From Myxococcales bacterium (lineage in GTDB: Bacteria; Myxococcota_A; Polyangia; Polyangiales; Polyangiaceae): 64,000 bases of DNA. Positions 8,570 through 16,204 of this stretch are shown here, in pieces. The number at the start of each line of letters is the position of its first letter. Position 1 is the first letter of the stretch. A model generated the notes under the pieces. That model worked only from the letters and a program-made list of their open reading frames with translations, ran no database searches and was not told the origin of the DNA. The stretch is from the NCBI GenBank assembly GCA_025359105.1, contig JANYHK010000099.1, positions 62,001-126,000 on the forward strand, in the 5' to 3' direction. The position numbers were made by a program, and so were the translations under genes.

Positions 8570-10299
8570 ACGAATTTGATCTTCGAGTTTACGCCCGTGA
8601 TGGTGGTCTTGGAGAACGAGTTGAGCGAGACGTACGACGCGTAGAGCTGCTCGAGGATCGCCGAGAAGAGGTAGAGGTCGCCGTCGCCGACGAAGCCCGA
8701 CTCGTCCAGATCGATGTCGATCGACACGCCGCGCACCAGCGAACCTCGGTAGAGCCTCTCCGACGGCTTCACGCGGATTTCGTGCACGGCCGCGACCCGA
8801 AGCTCGTTGGCGCGCGCGGCCTGACGATCCACGAGCGCGTGCAGGTTGTAGACGTCGAGCGCCGAGCGGAGCACCTCGAGCTCGGTGAGCGAGCGGAGCC
8901 CCATCGCCGCGTGCGCCACGACGCGCCACTGCAGCTCGCGGCCGATCGGCGGCGAGACGTGGGGAGTCACGGCGAGCAGGTTCTTGAACGTCGCCGCCGC
9001 CGGCGAGCTCGGCGTCGGGACGGAGATCTCGCCGGCGCGGAGCGCGCTCGCGAGCTTGCCGTTGGTCGCGAGGAGATCGACCGAGACGACGTCGGCGTCG
9101 GGGAGCTGCCCCGCGTCCTCGGGCGTGCCGAACGACAGGAGGACGTCGACACCGTCCGAAACGACGCTCGGCTCGAGGTGCATCGTGTAGAAGGTGCGGG
9201 TCTCGTCGGTCGAGTTCACCGCATGGGAGAAGTCGTAGAACGACGGGATGATCACGCGATCGGTCGTTCCCGCCGGGATCGTCTGCACACGCGTGAGCGC
9301 GTAGACCTCGGCGTGCCCGGGCGGGAGCTCCGCCGGCCTGACGAGGAACTTCTCGCGCGCGATGTTCAGCCGGATGGGGTCGGAGCTCGTCTCGAAGATG
9401 TTCACGACCGGGACGCAGTGCAGCTTCACGGCGTCGTGAAGCGAGGACGGCGCGTCCTTGAACGGCGCGTCGAAGCGCAGCGCCAGGACGAACTGAGTTA
9501 CGGCCTTGTCGAGCTCCTCCGCCCGCGCCATCCCCGCCACGTCGATGAAGGCGAACTTCTGCGGGAGCACGTAATACTCCTCGAGGAGCCGGTAGCCGGG
9601 GAACGACATGCGACCGAACGGCAGGAGCGCCTCGTCCTCGGCGAAGCCCGCGTGCGTGACCGATTTCTTCCCGAGCGAGACCTCCCGCGCCTTGCCGGGG
9701 ACCGACTCGTTGAGCAGCACGACGTCGTCGAGGTGCTCGTGGATCCACATGAGGAGCCCGAGCTGCGAGCGTTGATCGCCGGCGAGGTAGAGACGCGTCT
9801 TGGCCGGCGCCGCGGCGCCGATCGGCGCGCCGCCGAGGACCCGGAACGCGATGCGGAGCTGCTGGCGCCCGCGCGGCAAGAGCTCGAGCCTTATCTCCTC
9901 GATGGCCCACGGCGACAGCTCGCACGCCCAGGCTGACTGGAAGCGACACGACGTGCCGTCGACCTCGATGCTGGCGAACTCCGCGCCGGAGGGCACGAGC
10001 ATGCGCTCGCGGAGGACGCCGGGCAGCGGCGTCATCTCCATGATCGTCGCAGCGGGCAGGGGCCGGATCAGGTGCGGGAAGAGGAGCGAGGCCAGCCCGT
10101 GGATGACCTCGGGGATCTCGTCGTCCAGCTTCTGCCGCACTCGCCCGGTGAGGAACGCAACGCCCTCGAGGAGCCGCTCGACGTCGGGATCGCCTCCGCG
10201 GTCGGCGAGCATGGGCGCCAGCGCGGGGTATGCGCCGGCGAACTCGCGTCCGAGCTCGCGCAGGTAGGCGAGCTCGTCCTGGAAGTACTTGTTGAACAC
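8533..10299 (-). CDS. tssF: Type VI secretion baseplate protein TssF
   Basis: 588 residues, full length for the family. The N-terminus MFNKYFQDELAYLRELG is diagnostic, followed by the region rich in RLLEGVAFLTGRVRQKLDD and the SLLFPHLIRPLP motif around residues 70-85. TssF is the large wedge protein of the baseplate that assembles under the sheath. It overlaps tssG by 37 bp and starts 18 bp after tssE stops, so tssE-tssF-tssG forms a coupled unit. No truncation or missing block is visible. Confidence 0.96.
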   Translation of the reverse strand: MFNKYFQDELAYLRELGREFAGAYPALAPMLADRGGDPDVERLLEGVAFLTGRVRQKLDDEIPEVIHGLASLLFPHLIRPLPAATIMEMTPLPGVLRERMLVPSGAEFASIEVDGTSCRFQSAWACELSPWAIEEIRLELLPRGRQQLRIAFRVLGGAPIGAAAPAKTRLYLAGDQRSQLGLLMWIHEHLDDVVLLNESVPGKAREVSLGKKSVTHAGFAEDEALLPFGRMSFPGYRLLEEYYVLPQKFAFIDVAGMARAEELDKAVTQFVLALRFDAPFKDAPSSLHDAVKLHCVPVVNIFETSSDPIRLNIAREKFLVRPAELPPGHAEVYALTRVQTIPAGTTDRVIIPSFYDFSHAVNSTDETRTFYTMHLEPSVVSDGVDVLLSFGTPEDAGQLPDADVVSVDLLATNGKLASALRAGEISVPTPSSPAAATFKNLLAVTPHVSPPIGRELQWRVVAHAAMGLRSLTELEVLRSALDVYNLHALVDRQAARANELRVAAVHEIRVKPSERLYRGSLVRGVSIDIDLDESGFVGDGDLYLFSAILEQLYASYVSLNSFSKTTITGVNSKIKFVWPARTGNLTLI

Positions 10300-10317
10300 C
10301 TAGCCTCGGGTGGATCG

Positions 10318-10728
10318 CTATCTCACCGAGATCTTACGCGACACCTCCATGGTCGTCTCAAATTTCATGGGCGTTTTCCCGGTGTCGGTGATGACTTGGG
10401 CTGCGATCTCGAAGCGCACGATGAGCTCGGTCATCTCGGGCTGCACGTAGTTCACGCGAACGTTCGTCAGCCGAGGCTCGTAGGCCTCGATCGTGTGCTT
10501 CAAGGCGCGCTGCATCATCGCGATCGCCTCGGGGAAGTTGTGGAGCATCTCCGTCACGTCGGGGATGCCGTAGTCGGGTCGGGTGAGCATCGCTCCCTGG
10601 CGTGTCCCGCACATGCCGCGGAGGTGGGCGAGGATGTCGTCGCGCAGCTCGCCGGCCGGGATGTGGCGGCGGGCGACGGCGAGCTCGGGCTTCTGGATGC
10701 GCGCGAGAAGCGATGCTGCTTTGGCCAA
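10318..10728 (-). CDS. tssE: Type VI baseplate gp25-like protein TssE, TTG start
   Basis: 136 residues, the usual size for TssE. The gp25 signature MLTRPDYGIPDVTEML is at residues ~44-60. TssE is the T4 gp25 homologue that initiates sheath polymerisation from the baseplate. Start choice: the open frame reaches 10767, but the first ATG-like extension runs into the hcp terminator. A TTG at 10728 is preceded by AGGAG with a 7-base spacer, and the following MAKAASLLARIQKP reads like a normal TssE N-terminus, so TTG is preferred. It is followed 18 bp later by tssF. Confidence 0.92.
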   Translation of the reverse strand: MAKAASLLARIQKPELAVARRHIPAGELRDDILAHLRGMCGTRQGAMLTRPDYGIPDVTEMLHNFPEAIAMMQRALKHTIEAYEPRLTNVRVNYVQPEMTELIVRFEIAAQVITDTGKTPMKFETTMEVSRKISVR

Positions 10729-10754
10729 CGAGTAACTCCTGCGATGGAAATGAG

Positions 10755-10778
10755 AAAAGCCCCGCACGGGCGGGGCTT
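10755..10778 (-). terminator. Intrinsic terminator after hcp
   Basis: On the minus strand a 9-bp stem (AAGCCCCGC pairing with GCGGGGCTT, loop of 4) is followed by TTTTCTC. It lies 35 bp after the hcp stop and just before the tssE ribosome binding site. It should partially stop transcripts coming from tssABC-hcp, which would give more hcp than tssEFG message. Confidence 0.8.
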
Positions 10779-10813
10779 CTCTTCCGATTGCGTTTTACCG
10801 AGTCAGGCGTTGA

Positions 10814-11347
10814 TCAGGTCGTCGCCTTGTCGTGCCAGTTGTCGGTGACCATGGTCTTGCCGACCTTGTGCTCCCAGGTGATCTGCCGGTAGGAGATGCC
10901 GAACTGGAACAACTCGCGCGTGTCGAACTCCGACGTGTTCTTCGACGTCGACGCGCTCGTGTCGGTACCAGAGCCGGAGCCCTCGTAGCCGGTGAACAGG
11001 CGGGCGGAGACGAAGTGGGCGTCGACGAGCTTGATGTTGAAGAGGTGCTCGTCCTCGCCGCTCTGCACGTTCTTGTGCCAGAGCTCGATGTTCATCTCGG
11101 TGATGAGCTCGTTGTCCACCAGGCCCTTGAGCACCATCGGAACGTTGGCGTCGAGCTCCTGGACGATCATGAGCGGCTTGTGAACGCGGCGGCCCTTTGC
11201 CTTGCCGTCGATCGCATCACGGGGAGCGAGGGTTTCGCTGTCGACACGCTCGATGGCGACCTTCGCCTTGTGATCGGAGCGCTCCGACGTCCCCTTGTTC
11301 GCGCCCTGCTTCGAACCCTTGTAGGTGTAATATCCTTGGTATGCCAT
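10814..11347 (-). CDS. hcp: Type VI inner-tube protein Hcp (TssD)
   Basis: 177 residues starting at the ATG at 11347 (MAYQGYYTYKG). Hcp hexamers stack into the tube that is fired through the contracting sheath and can carry small effectors. Family features are the KGSKQG and RVHKPLMIVQELD blocks (compare the Hcp1 H-K-P-L/F segment), NIELWHKNVQ, VSARLFTGY, and the C-terminal FQFGISYRQITWEH. A Ser/Thr/Gly-rich insert at residues ~123-140 sits in the loop before FDTRELFQ. The frame upstream of 11347 has no coding signal. Transcription is terminated just downstream, consistent with Hcp being needed in large amounts. Confidence 0.95.
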   Translation of the reverse strand: MAYQGYYTYKGSKQGANKGTSERSDHKAKVAIERVDSETLAPRDAIDGKAKGRRVHKPLMIVQELDANVPMVLKGLVDNELITEMNIELWHKNVQSGEDEHLFNIKLVDAHFVSARLFTGYEGSGSGTDTSASTSKNTSEFDTRELFQFGISYRQITWEHKVGKTMVTDNWHDKATT

Positions 11348-11445
11348 GGTCTTGTCTCTTTCGACGAGAGGTGTGGCAGGTGCCAACCAGGGTCACCCGT
11401 TCTCCCGTCTAGAAAAGAATACGCCAGGTGGATCGAAATCCCCCC

Positions 11446-12924
11446 TCAAGCTTTGTCGAGTTTTCCGACGAGGCTCAGGGTGAAAAACGCTCCCATGTAC
11501 TTGAAATGTGGGCGGACCTTGATGCCTACCCGGTACCACCCGGCATTACCTTCGACGTCTTCGACGGTGATTGCCGCGGCGCGGAGCGGCCTCTTGCCGC
11601 GGACTTCGGCGCTGACCGAGTCCATCTCGACCACGTACTGCCCGATCCACTTGTTGAGATCGTTCTCGAGATCGACGCGCTCCTTCGACGAGCCGAGCTG
11701 CTCGCGCTGGAGGACCTTGATGTAGTGGGCGAGCCGGCTGATGAGGAAGATGTACGGCATCTGCGTGCCGAGCCGGTAGTTGAGCTCGGCGTCGCGTCCT
11801 TCCGGTGACTGGCCGAAGTACTTCGGCTTCTGGCAGCTGTTGGCCGAGAAGAAGCACGCGTTGTCCGAGTCCTTGCGGAAGGTGAGGGCGATGAAGCCTT
11901 CCTCCGAGAGCTCGAACTCGCGACGCTCGCTGATCATGATCTCGGTCGGGATCTTCGTCTGGATCTCGCCCATCGCCTCGTAGTGGTGAAGCGGGAGATC
12001 TTCGACCGAGCCGCCCGACTGCGGACCGATGATGTTCGGGCACCAGCGGTACTTGGCGTAGCTGTCCGCGACGCGCGTGGCGAACGCGTAGCTGCAGTTG
12101 CCCCAGAGGTAGGCGTCGTGCTCGCCGACGGTCTCCTCCTGGTAGTTGAACGATCGCACCGGCACCGTCTGCGGACCGAACGGCACGCGGAGGAGGAAGC
12201 GCGGCATCAAGAGGCCGACGTAGCGGGAGTCTTCCGACTCGCGGAACGACTGCCACTTGGCGTACTGCGGGCCCTCGAAGATGGCCTTCAGGTCCTTCAG
12301 GTTGGGGAGCTTGAGGAAGTCCTTCTCGCCGAAGAACTGCGGACCGGCCGACGCGAAGAACGGCGCGTGCGCCATCGCCGCGACGGCCGCGCACTTCTGC
12401 AGGAGCAGGACGTCTTGCGGGCCCGGGCCGAACTCGTAATTCGCGAACATGGCCCCGTAGGGCTTGCCGCCGAACTGGCCGTACTCCGCGGTGTAGACGG
12501 TCTTGTACAGACCGCTCTTCATGATCTCCGGCGCGTCCTCGAAGTCGGTGAGCAAGTCTTCCTTGCTCACGTTCAGGAGCTCGCAGTGGATGTTTTCGCG
12601 GAAATCGATTCGATCGACCGCGAATTTCATCCCGCGCCACGCGCTCTCGAGCTTCTGGAAATCCGGGTTGTGGAGGATCGCGTCGAGCTGCTTGGAGATC
12701 TTGCCGTCGATCTCGGCGATGAGCGCGTCCGCGAAGGCGCGATCGACCTTCTCCTTGCGACCGGGCGCCAGAAGCTCGGTGATGAAGGCCTGCACGCCTT
12801 TGCGCGTGACGTCGTACCCTTCGTCCGTCGGTTTGAGCTGCGTCTCGCCGAGGATGTCGTCGAGGAGCGAGCTCTCGGTGGTGGTCTCTGCGGCTGCGCC
12901 CGCCGCGGCTTTCGTTTCCGCCAT
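11446..12924 (-). CDS. tssC: Type VI contractile sheath large subunit TssC
   Basis: 492 residues, full length. TssC (VipB) pairs with TssB to form the contractile sheath around Hcp. Recognisable blocks are AILHNPDFQKLESAWRGMKF (~residues 83-102), the SVEDLPLHHYEAMGEIQTKIPTE region split across ~325-345, LISERREFELSEEGF-type segments, and the C-terminal VRPHFKYMGAFFTLSLVGKL used in the handshake with TssB. It begins 2 bp after tssB stops, so it is tightly coupled. A second, very divergent copy of this domain lies in the fusion protein at 29467-31362. Confidence 0.96.
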   Translation of the reverse strand: MAETKAAAGAAAETTTESSLLDDILGETQLKPTDEGYDVTRKGVQAFITELLAPGRKEKVDRAFADALIAEIDGKISKQLDAILHNPDFQKLESAWRGMKFAVDRIDFRENIHCELLNVSKEDLLTDFEDAPEIMKSGLYKTVYTAEYGQFGGKPYGAMFANYEFGPGPQDVLLLQKCAAVAAMAHAPFFASAGPQFFGEKDFLKLPNLKDLKAIFEGPQYAKWQSFRESEDSRYVGLLMPRFLLRVPFGPQTVPVRSFNYQEETVGEHDAYLWGNCSYAFATRVADSYAKYRWCPNIIGPQSGGSVEDLPLHHYEAMGEIQTKIPTEIMISERREFELSEEGFIALTFRKDSDNACFFSANSCQKPKYFGQSPEGRDAELNYRLGTQMPYIFLISRLAHYIKVLQREQLGSSKERVDLENDLNKWIGQYVVEMDSVSAEVRGKRPLRAAAITVEDVEGNAGWYRVGIKVRPHFKYMGAFFTLSLVGKLDKA

Positions 12925-12926
12925 GA

Positions 12927-13430
12927 TCAGCCGCCCTCTCCTTCGTCGCCCTTGATCCCGAGCTCTTTGACGAGCTTTTCACGGGCCGCGCCGTCGTTGA
13001 GGAGCGCTTGAATCTTGCGCTTGAACGCAGGAACGTTGCCGAGCGGGCCCTTCAGCGCGGTGAGCGCCTTGCGAAGCTCGAGGAGGCGCTTCAGCTCGGG
13101 CACCTGCTCCGCGACAGCCTCGGGACCGAAGTCTCCGAGCTGTCGGAATTTCAGGTGAACGGCGAGCTGCGAATCTTTTTCGCCGGAGAGCTGATCGGGC
13201 ACCGAGAGATCTACCGACAGGTTTTGCTCGGCGAGCACCTGCTGGAAGTTGTCCTTGTCGATGTTGATCGGCTTGCGATCCTCGAGCGGCCTCGGATCGT
13301 GTTTTCCGGTGTAGTCGCCCATGAAAAGGAGCTGGAGCGGGAGCTCGATGTCCTCACGTGCGTCGCCAGTGGCGGGCTTGTACGTGATGTTGATGCGCTC
13401 CTTCGGAGCGACTGAGCCTTGTTTCGCCAT
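12927..13430 (-). CDS. tssB: Type VI contractile sheath small subunit TssB
   Basis: 167 residues from the ATG at 13430 (MAKQGSVAPKERINITYKPA), preceded by GAGGA with a 7-base spacer; the 16-residue upstream extension has no such support. TssB (VipA) forms the heterodimer with TssC. Family features are LPLQLLFMGDYTG (~30-42), the KPINIDKDNFQQVL segment (~51-65), and HLKFRQLGDFGPEAVAEQVP (~93-112). The next gene is tssC, 2 bp away, and tssA lies 62 bp upstream. Confidence 0.95.
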   Translation of the reverse strand: MAKQGSVAPKERINITYKPATGDAREDIELPLQLLFMGDYTGKHDPRPLEDRKPINIDKDNFQQVLAEQNLSVDLSVPDQLSGEKDSQLAVHLKFRQLGDFGPEAVAEQVPELKRLLELRKALTALKGPLGNVPAFKRKIQALLNDGAAREKLVKELGIKGDEGEGG

Positions 13431-13492
13431 ACGAGTTCCTCTTTTGTTACGCGCCGTTGCCGCGCGTTCTCCCTGCAAGCTCCGGTGGTGGG

Positions 13493-15139
13493 CTAGATTC
13501 CCATCCGAACCGCCAAGGCCGGATCAAGCCGACATATCTTCTCAATTATGAACGACTCCCGGGGGCCCGCGTCAACAATTGGGGGTTTAATGGCGCGGAG
13601 CGCAGTGAGGAGCGCAGCATACACGGACACACACATTTCGGGATCCCATGTGTCGAGAGAGCGCGCGTCGATGAGGCGAACCAGGCCCTCGAGGATAGGC
13701 CGCGCCAGGTTCGGCTTCTGCGCGCCGAGCGCCAGCTGAGCCGCCTCGAGCTCGATGCGGAAGCTGGAACGCCCGTCCCCAGCGCGCCTCGCCAGCGCAA
13801 CCATGAGGCCCACCCCCTCGCCGATTTGCCCGGAGGCAACGGCCTGGCGGGCGCTCTCGAGCTTGGCGTCGGCTTCGGCCTTCTCCTCCGCGAGGGCGCC
13901 GCCCGCCCCGCCGCCACCCGACATGTTCTCGTCGAGCCAGGCGGCGGTCTGCGGGTTCGCGAAGGGGGTGCGGTCGGAGAAGGTGAGCGAGAGGAGGGCG
14001 GGGAGCCTCTGGACGTGGCCCACGGTGGCGCGGGTGACGACGAGCGCGGCGTCCGCGTACTCGGGGCCCAGCCCTCTCAAGGCTTCGGCGACGAAGCGGT
14101 GGAGGTCGAGCCAGAACAAGTAGGTGGCGGTGAGGGGCTCGGCCTCGCGAAGCAGGGGCGCCCAGCGCTGCTTCGCGGCGTGCTCCTCGATGTCGCGACG
14201 GAGCCCCGCCTGCGGGGGCGGAACGAAGGTCTTGCCGCCCTCGGCCGGCGGGGCCGTCCGAATGGGCAGCCAGGCGCCGACGCGCTGGAGGTGGTAGGCC
14301 CACGGATCGGTCGGCGCAGCCTCGCGGAGCAGCTCCGCCGCCTTCACGACGGTATCGCGGCAGACCTTCAGGGCCTCGCCTACGCCTTCGGCGCTCCCGA
14401 CCCCGATGCGCGGCGCGGCGAGTGACGGCGTAGCGATCGTGGCGGCGCGCGCCTGCGCGGGGGACGGCGCCTGCGCGGCCGGGGTCGGTGAGGTTGCTGG
14501 TCCCTGGGCGCCGGTCGTGTTGTCGGGGGCGTCGGCCTCGCTCGCCTCTTGCGGCTCGGGCTCGGGCTCCGCCTCGGCCGGCACCTGGGCCATGCGCGAG
14601 GTGATCAGGCTCCGCATCGTCCCCATGCCCGGGTGCATCTCCCCGAGCTTCTCGGCGAGCACGCCGTCGATCTCGCGGAAGAGCAGCTCGCACGCCTTCA
14701 GCGGATCGCTGTCGGCCCCGACGACCTGCCGCTCTTCCATGAACACCGCGACCTGCTCGGTGAGCCAGCCCCACAAATTCGCGCGCGCGCGCGGGCGGCG
14801 CTCGGGGTACATCGTGTCCCAGTGCTTCAGCGTGAGCGCGCGGATGACGACGAGCCCCTCGGACAGGCCGCCCCATCCGGTCTTTTGCATACGCGCCACG
14901 GCCAACCACGTGGCGAGGCGCATGTCCTTCGTGCGCGACGTGAGGAGCTTCGAGCTGATGGCGACGACCTTGTCCCACGCCGGCGCGACGCCCGCGACGT
15001 TGCCGATCTTCTCCATCTCGGCTTTGACTTGCTCGAAATCCGGATCGAACGACAGGTCGTCCCCGGACGGCTTCGCGCCCGGGATCGGCGCCGTCAGAGC
15101 GCTCATTCGCGCGTCGATCGGTTCGACGACATCGGTCAT
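13493..15139 (-). CDS. tssA: Type VI assembly protein TssA (ImpA N-terminal type)
   Basis: 548 residues. TssA caps or primes tube and sheath assembly at the baseplate. The N-terminus has the ImpA_N pattern: PIPGAKPSGDDLSFDPDFE at ~17-36, then TKDMRLATWLAVARM and LSEGLVVIRALTLKHWDTMYPERRP-type residues up to ~115. A Pro/Ala-rich low-complexity linker follows (~185-240), then a helical C-terminal half containing KLESARQAVASGQ and a terminal VYAALLTALRAI. Compared with short TssA forms this is a long variant. It heads the tssABC-hcp part of the cluster, 48 bp after tagF. Confidence 0.9.
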   Translation of the reverse strand: MTDVVEPIDARMSALTAPIPGAKPSGDDLSFDPDFEQVKAEMEKIGNVAGVAPAWDKVVAISSKLLTSRTKDMRLATWLAVARMQKTGWGGLSEGLVVIRALTLKHWDTMYPERRPRARANLWGWLTEQVAVFMEERQVVGADSDPLKACELLFREIDGVLAEKLGEMHPGMGTMRSLITSRMAQVPAEAEPEPEPQEASEADAPDNTTGAQGPATSPTPAAQAPSPAQARAATIATPSLAAPRIGVGSAEGVGEALKVCRDTVVKAAELLREAAPTDPWAYHLQRVGAWLPIRTAPPAEGGKTFVPPPQAGLRRDIEEHAAKQRWAPLLREAEPLTATYLFWLDLHRFVAEALRGLGPEYADAALVVTRATVGHVQRLPALLSLTFSDRTPFANPQTAAWLDENMSGGGGAGGALAEEKAEADAKLESARQAVASGQIGEGVGLMVALARRAGDGRSSFRIELEAAQLALGAQKPNLARPILEGLVRLIDARSLDTWDPEMCVSVYAALLTALRAIKPPIVDAGPRESFIIEKICRLDPALAVRMGI

Positions 15140-15187
15140 GCGCGCTGCACCTTACGTCCTTTGCCGTGGTCCGTGAAGCGGTGCGCC

Positions 15188-16201
15188 TCAGCGCGCGAGC
15201 AGCTCGAGGATGTCCCCCACCACGGCGTCCCAGCGAGCGAGCTGCGCGCCGAGCTCGCGCGGGAAGGCCCCCAGGAGCTGCGCCCTCCGATCCATCGAGG
15301 TCGCCCCCACCAGATCGCAGACGCTGTCGCTGTCGGGATCGGGCTTCCAGAGCTCGGCGAGCGAGCTTGGCGGCGTCGACCCCAGCTGAATCAGGATCGC
15401 TCCGTCACGACCGTCGAACGACCAGAACGACGTCGGCATCGTTCCCCGCCACTTCGCCACGCGACGGACGACGTCGATCCAGAACGCAGCCGCCGCGACA
15501 CCTCCCCCGCCGAGCGGCAAGCGCACGCTGAGCGGGGTCGTCGGATTCTCTTGATCGATGAACGGCCCGATCGCCTCGCGGATCAGCTTGAGCGCGAGGA
15601 GCGGCGCCTCGGACTCGGAGTCGCCGTAGATCGCGCTCCACGCCCCGCTCACGTACGTGCCGCGCGCCCACGCGTCGTATTCGTACGAAGCGCGATCGCC
15701 ATCGAGCACCGGCGGCGCGATCCTCTGGATGCGCTCCTGGTACTGCGAGGCGCTGGTCACGCCGTCGACGTCCATCGCCGCCACCGTCGCCGCCTCGAGG
15801 AAGTCGCCGAGGAGGAGCGGGAGCAAGTGAGGGAGCGCCGCGACGCGCTGCTCGGGGAGCTGCGCGAAGACGACGAGTGGAAATTTGCGCCCCACGGAGT
15901 CGTGGCTCGGCTTCAGGACGCCGACGAGCACCGAGCCGTCACGCGCCGCCGCGGCCGGACGAAACGCGAACGCGTGGATGGCGCCTGCGCCGTAGACCGC
16001 CGGCCACGTCGCGCCGTGTTTCTTCTCGCCCGCGGCCATCCCCGCCTCGAGCCACTGCTCGAAGGCCGGCATCGGCTTGCATCCAACGCGCACGAAGTCC
16101 CCCATCTGAGGGACCTTGCCGTACGCCCCCACGGCGATCGGAACGGGGGGGAGCGAGGAGAGCGAGTCCTTCTTGTCCCTCTTCAGGAAACCGAAGGCCA
16201 C
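15188..16201 (-). CDS. tagF: T6SS-associated TagF-domain protein
   Basis: 337 residues. The N-terminal half has the TagF/ImpM signature GAYGKVPQMGDFVRVG (~26-41), with QWLEAGM and the AFRP and VGRKFPLVVF blocks. In Pseudomonas aeruginosa TagF is a post-translational repressor that acts on the FHA protein; an FHA/TagH protein is encoded nearby at 27285, so the same pairing is plausible here. The C-terminal ~130 residues are less familiar but keep FWSFDGRDGAILIQLG, a common ending in stand-alone TagF proteins. The gene starts 3 bp after tssM stops. Confidence 0.88.
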   Translation of the reverse strand: MAFGFLKRDKKDSLSSLPPVPIAVGAYGKVPQMGDFVRVGCKPMPAFEQWLEAGMAAGEKKHGATWPAVYGAGAIHAFAFRPAAAARDGSVLVGVLKPSHDSVGRKFPLVVFAQLPEQRVAALPHLLPLLLGDFLEAATVAAMDVDGVTSASQYQERIQRIAPPVLDGDRASYEYDAWARGTYVSGAWSAIYGDSESEAPLLALKLIREAIGPFIDQENPTTPLSVRLPLGGGGVAAAAFWIDVVRRVAKWRGTMPTSFWSFDGRDGAILIQLGSTPPSSLAELWKPDPDSDSVCDLVGATSMDRRAQLLGAFPRELGAQLARWDAVVGDILELLAR

Positions 16202-16204
16202 GAC

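Noticed and set aside
8570-9949. N-terminal extension of tssG suggesting a larger protein
   Set aside because: The extension is the out-of-frame shadow of tssF; the TssG signature begins right after the ATG at 8569.
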